A stretch of 64,000 bases of DNA from Palsa-189 sp963803735 (lineage in GTDB: Bacteria > Acidobacteriota > Terriglobia > Acidiferrales > UBA7541), in assembly GCA_963803735.1 (NCBI GenBank), contig CAWDNV010000010.1, positions 434,001 to 498,000 on the forward strand, read 5' to 3'. Numbering within the stretch: the stretch's first letter is position 1; each line of letters begins with the position of its first letter. Shown one piece after another: positions 60,782 to 64,000 of this stretch. The position numbers were made by a program, and so were the translations under genes. The notes beneath the pieces are model-generated. The model worked only from the letters and a program-made list of their open reading frames with translations. It was not told where the DNA came from and did not search any database.

Positions 60782-62462
60782 TCAGCGTTTGCTGGTCGTC
60801 TCGGGAAATAGCGCGAACGTCCAGATCGATCCGCCGGCCGGCACTTTCGCCGCTCCGTAGCGCGTGGCAAGGGCGCCGCCGAGACCCGAGGCAATGCTTA
60901 CATATTGGCGGCCGTTGTGGGTGTACGTGATCGCCGTCGAGTTCACGCTTGATCCGGTCTTGAACTGCCAAAGCGTTTTGCCGGTATCCGCGTCGAGCGC
61001 AACGAATTCGCCCGTCATTTTTCCGGTGAACACAAGGCCGCCGCGTGTCGCCAGCATACCCGCCGAACTGGGCATCCCGATTAGGGGTATCTCCCATTTC
61101 TTTTCGCCGGTCAGCGGATTGATCGCCAGGAAATGGCCGAAAACATCGTCCGGACTCATTTTCGGCTCTCGCGGAACGATACCGGTCGAAGTCTTGCCGA
61201 TCTCTTGCGCCTTTTTGGACGGCGGCGCGAGCTTCTGCAGGCGTGGCACTTGCCATGTGCTCGCGTAGATAGTGCCGTTCTCCGGATCGAACGCGATGGG
61301 CACCGCATTTGTCCCGCGCGAAGGCCAGATTTCCACTTCCTCACCGGCGCGGAAGCGTTCTTGAACGTCGGTCAAGACGGGCCGCCCGGTTTTCATGTCA
61401 ATTTCCTTCGCCCAATTCACTTTGACGTACGGGTGCGCGGCGATCAGTTTGCAGTTCGTGCGATCCAGCACGTACATGAAGCCGTTCTTGTTCGCCTGAA
61501 TCATCACTTTCCGCGGCTTCCCTTCGATCTGGATGTCCGCGAGCACTTGCTCGTCGTTGCCATCCACGTCGTAAAGGTCGTTGGGCGTGTATTGGAAATA
61601 GCAAACCACCTCGCCAGTTTTCGGCCTTAGCGCGAGCACGCTGGACGTGAACAGGCTATCCAGACCTTCTCGCGGCCTGGGATCATACGGTTCAGCATTT
61701 CCGGTGCCCCAATAGACGAGATCGAGTTCGGGATCGTACGAACCGGAGCGCCACGTCGGCCCGCCGCCGTATTTCCACGCATCGCTATCTTTCGGCCATG
61801 TTTCGGAACCAGGCTCGCCCGGCGCAGGGATCGTATATCTGCGCCACAATTTTTTTCCCGTGTCCGGATCCCAGCCGTCCAGGAACCCGCGTGTGGTGGA
61901 TTCTCCGCCGGAGACGCCGGAAATCAGTACGCCGTTTGCGACAATCGGTCCGCCGGTCGCGTAGAAGCCCTCTTTCCATTCGGCGAATCTCTGGTTCCAC
62001 AGTTCTTTGCCGGTCTTCATGTCCAGCGCGAGCACGTGATTGTCGATGGTCACGCGAAAGACCTTGCCGTTATAAATCGTTGCCGCTCCTCGATTGAAAG
62101 CGTTGTGCTTGATCCCAGGTTCGATCTTCGTCGGCGTGCGCCAGATTTGTCGGCCGGTCTCCACATCGATGGCAAAGGTCCATTTGCCGTTGATCACGTA
62201 CATCACGCCGTTATAAACAGTCGGCTGCGCCAGTTCGCCGAGCTCGTTCATGGTGCTTGCATTCCAGATGGGCACCAGGCGCTCGATATTCGATTTGTTG
62301 ATTTGATTGAGTGGGCTGTAGCTCTTTCGGTCGTTGCCCATGCTCTGGGTGAGGACGTTTTCCGTGTTCTTGCCGTCTATTGTTCAGTTCTTCCGTGGTT
62401 TGGCACAAAACCGGTGCGGCCCATAAGCCAAGTATCGCCGCACATATCAGAAGCTTTTTCAT
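60782..62462 (-). CDS. PQQ-binding-like beta-propeller dehydrogenase, frameshifted near the N-terminus
   Basis: Body (MGNDRKSYSPLNQINKSNIE to the C-terminus) read from 62341 downwards: TFAIDVETGRQIWRTPTKIE, ALDMKTGKELWNQRFAEWKE, GVSGGESTTRGFLDGWDPDT, YWGTGNAEPYDPRPREGLDS, VLALRPKTGEVVCYFQYTPN and TGEKKWEIPLIGMPSSAGML. These are W-motif blades of PQQ-dependent alcohol dehydrogenases. The N-terminus (MKKLLICAAILGLWAAPVLC, TTEELN) is one frame away; deleting one base near 62377-62381 joins ELN to DGKNTENVLTQSMGND. It is periplasmic and oxidises an alcohol or aldose if active. Confidence 0.85.
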
Positions 62463-62639
62463 AATCTGCCTCCGGCCTCAGCGGCTGAATCCGCCCATCG
62501 GGATACTACGCGCCCTAAGACAATTTGTCATTGTGTGGAGTCCGCGAATTTGGCGGACGACGACCGGGATCCCCGGCACGCGTCGCTTTTACGCGTGCTG
62601 GGGTGGAGGGCGATGAATCTCTCTTCGCTTAAGGCGGTT

Positions 62640-62682
62640 TTTGTAGCCCACCCTTTCCGGGTTTCAGGAAAGGGTGGGGATT
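62640..62682. repeat. Short copy of the CCCACCCTTTCC hairpin repeat
   Basis: CCCACCCTTTCC (62647-62658) and GGAAAGGGTGGG (62667-62678) pair perfectly around an 8-nt loop. Same arms as the long copy at 51545-51660, without the internal part. Confidence 0.75.
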
Positions 62683-62784
62683 TTGCCATCCGTCTCGCAG
62701 CGAACATCACGAGTGCGCGGGATGCGTGCGAACCGAGGAATCTCTCTTAAGTTTTTCGAAGCATCATGGACGCACAGTTTCGGA

Positions 62785-62855
62785 GTTGTAGCCCACGCCT
62801 TCCCAACCGGGGTCCCCAAGACACGCCGAGTTTGCGTGGATTGGGGTTAGAAGGG
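62785..62855. repeat. Third copy of the hairpin repeat, abutting ssb
   Basis: CCCACGCCTTCCC, then GGGGTCCCCAAGACACGCC and TTGGGG match the internal part of the copy at 51545-51660. The last bases overlap the ssb stop codon and its final codons. Confidence 0.65.
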
Positions 62856-63323
62856 AATATCTTCGTCCGAAATTTCCGTGGACGGCATCTCTTCCGCGCC
62901 CGCACCCGAGGCTGCGGCCTGCGGCTCCATGTCGCCTGCACCTGCACCCGCTCCTGCGCCGGCGCTGGCGCCTGCTGCCATGGCGCCACCTTCGGCGCGC
63001 CCGCCGAGCATTCGAAAGTTACTGGCGACAATCTCGACTGTGGTCCGCTTCTGGCCTTCGCGGTCGTCCCACTGCCGCGTCTGAATGCGTCCTTCGACGA
63101 AAATCAGCGAACCCTTATGCAGATACTGCTGCGCGATCTCCGCTTGTTTGCCCCACACCACGATGCGGTGCCATTCCGTGCGCTTTTGCCGTTCGCCATT
63201 GCGGTCCTTGTAGGTCTCATCGGTCGCCAGAGTGAAGTTACACACCGCCTGGCCCCCCGACGTGTAGCGCGTTTCGGGGTCGCGCCCCAGCCTGCCCACC
63301 AGAATAGCCCTGTTCACCGACAT
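62847..63323 (-). CDS. ssb: Single-stranded DNA-binding protein
   Basis: 158 aa. OB-fold at about 1-110: MSVNRAILVGRLGRDPETRY, AVCNFTLATDETYKDRNGER, TEWHRIVVWGKQAEIAQQYL, GSLIFVEGRIQTRQWDDREG and VEIVASNFRMLGG. A Gly/Ala linker (AAGASAGAGAGAGAGD) leads to the acidic tip DEDIPF, which binds repair and replication partners such as RecO. Complete and canonical. Confidence 0.95.
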   Translation of the reverse strand: MSVNRAILVGRLGRDPETRYTSGGQAVCNFTLATDETYKDRNGERQKRTEWHRIVVWGKQAEIAQQYLHKGSLIFVEGRIQTRQWDDREGQKRTTVEIVASNFRMLGGRAEGGAMAAGASAGAGAGAGAGDMEPQAAASGAGAEEMPSTEISDEDIPF

Positions 63324-63578
63324 GCTTTACCCTCCAACCGCTGCTCGCCGCAGAAATCGCGGCCAGAAACCATGCCCTGCCAGAAACCATGCCCTGAAAG
63401 TCCGGACATTAGCATGCCCCCTAACGCAAGTCCACGCTCGCGTAGCGAAAATCACCGGCAGAACGCGCAATGTTAGTTGATCTGCGCGGAAGAAAAAAGT
63501 CCCGCGCGTAAACCGGAGCCTCAGAGGTCAGTGGCTCGGTTGCAGAAATAGAGGACATCAAAAATTGGACCACAAACC

Positions 63579-63998
63579 TCAGAAGGGAAAACGCACGGAG
63601 AGCATCCAGCGGTGGTCGTACGTGTGGAAGCGTGTGACGGCGATCTGCAGGCCACCGGCCATTGCGAAACGCAGCCCACGAACGATGCGTACCCGGCCAA
63701 ATCCCAATCCGGGCGTCAGGAACGTCTGGGTTTCTCCCTCGCTCGGTCCATCTTCAAAGAAGGTAGAGTTGGCTTCCAATTCCGGCCACAGTTTCCAGCC
63801 CGCGAGATATTGAAACGTAGTATTCCACAGCAATTGTTTTCCCAGCCGTTGCGTATCGCTGGCAGGCAGATTGGCACCAAAGGTTGTTTGCACGTCAAAC
63901 CCTCGCCAACCTTTGCCCATGGCCAGCGTAGGCGTTAGCACCGCCGCGCCAAGTCCGTTGGGACGGGAAGCCGTGGGTACCGTGGCGCTCAGCAGCAG
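63579..63998 (-). CDS. Outer-membrane-type protein, 5'-truncated by the window edge
   Basis: The frame is open through the right edge, so only the C-terminal about 140 residues are visible: VLTPTLAMGKGWRGFDVQTT, LGKQLLWNTTFQYLAGWKLW, LTPGLGFGRVRIVRGLRFAM and a final strand HRWMLSVRFPF. Alternating aromatic strands and a terminal Phe suggest an outer-membrane beta-barrel of the transporter/porin kind. No specific function. Confidence 0.65.
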   Translation of the reverse strand: MLLSATVPTASRPNGLGAAVLTPTLAMGKGWRGFDVQTTFGANLPASDTQRLGKQLLWNTTFQYLAGWKLWPELEANSTFFEDGPSEGETQTFLTPGLGFGRVRIVRGLRFAMAGGLQIAVTRFHTYDHRWMLSVRFPF

Positions 63999-64000
63999 CG

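Noticed and set aside
1..64000. CRISPR arrays, rRNA genes, transposases
   Set aside because: No regularly spaced repeats, rRNA-like sequence or transposase proteins were recognised on either strand.

Overview
The window looks like a chromosomal segment of a GC-rich, Gram-negative soil-type bacterium, most likely an acidobacterium (Terriglobia-like). Pointers are the order uppS-cdsA-dxr-rseP, an LptF-LptG fusion, DUF1844, DUF6152 and WXXGXW secreted proteins, TIGR03118 and BNR-type secreted proteins, a membrane-fused spermidine-synthase-like protein, and dispersed hairpin repeats between genes. Taxonomy is inferred from gene content only. No tRNA, rRNA, CRISPR array or transposase was seen. 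Layout: 0-5.5 kb holds a truncated CYTH protein, a secreted TIGR03118 protein, a long leader with its own promoter and a strong intrinsic terminator, then a soluble MgtE-N/CBS protein and an NRAMP-like transporter lacking the usual transition-metal motifs. 5.6-10 kb is an isoprenoid/envelope operon (uppS, cdsA, dxr, rseP). 10.04-12.80 kb is a 2,757-bp islet inserted exactly at the 3' end of rseP and bounded by perfect 46-bp direct repeats. It carries a three-gene operon (two winged-helix-like proteins and a DUF4145-like protein) plus truncated and inverted duplicates of its own genes, and it separates rseP from a Fur-family regulator. 13.4-30 kb is mostly housekeeping: ribF, a metallo-beta-lactamase-fold hydrolase, mazG, an enolase-superfamily enzyme with a GNAT partner, an isocitrate/isopropylmalate-type dehydrogenase, rhomboid, a PfkB kinase, recO, glyQ and glyS. 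30-43.9 kb has LptFG, a GH57 glycosidase, beta-propeller and WXXGXW secreted proteins, a zinc alcohol dehydrogenase, a deaminase, the spermidine-synthase-like membrane protein and a BNR-repeat protein. 44-51.5 kb is a secretory/oxidative block: a two-gene cassette (about 228-aa secreted protein plus DUF6152) present twice in tandem, a two-subunit molybdenum hydroxylase with a Tat-like signal, and a tannase/feruloyl-esterase flanked by two paralogous small membrane proteins. 51.8-57.2 kb is an endonuclease IV-leuS-guaA operon. 57.2-64 kb has an XRE regulator, an ECF sigma/anti-sigma/Spy-like operon, a fluoride riboswitch-crcB-DUF190 operon, a PQQ-type dehydrogenase, ssb and a truncated outer-membrane-type protein. 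The strongest candidates for something undescribed are the rseP-targeted islet with its three-gene operon, and the leader-RNA/MgtE-sensor/NRAMP-like unit, which looks like a split, possibly RNA-regulated divalent-cation (probably Mg2+) uptake system. Five genes (dxr, mazG, the GNAT, the quinoprotein and one small membrane protein) are each broken by a single-base frame change, four of them by a net extra base. Sequencing or assembly error is the simplest explanation, but this should be resolved before these genes are called functional or dead.
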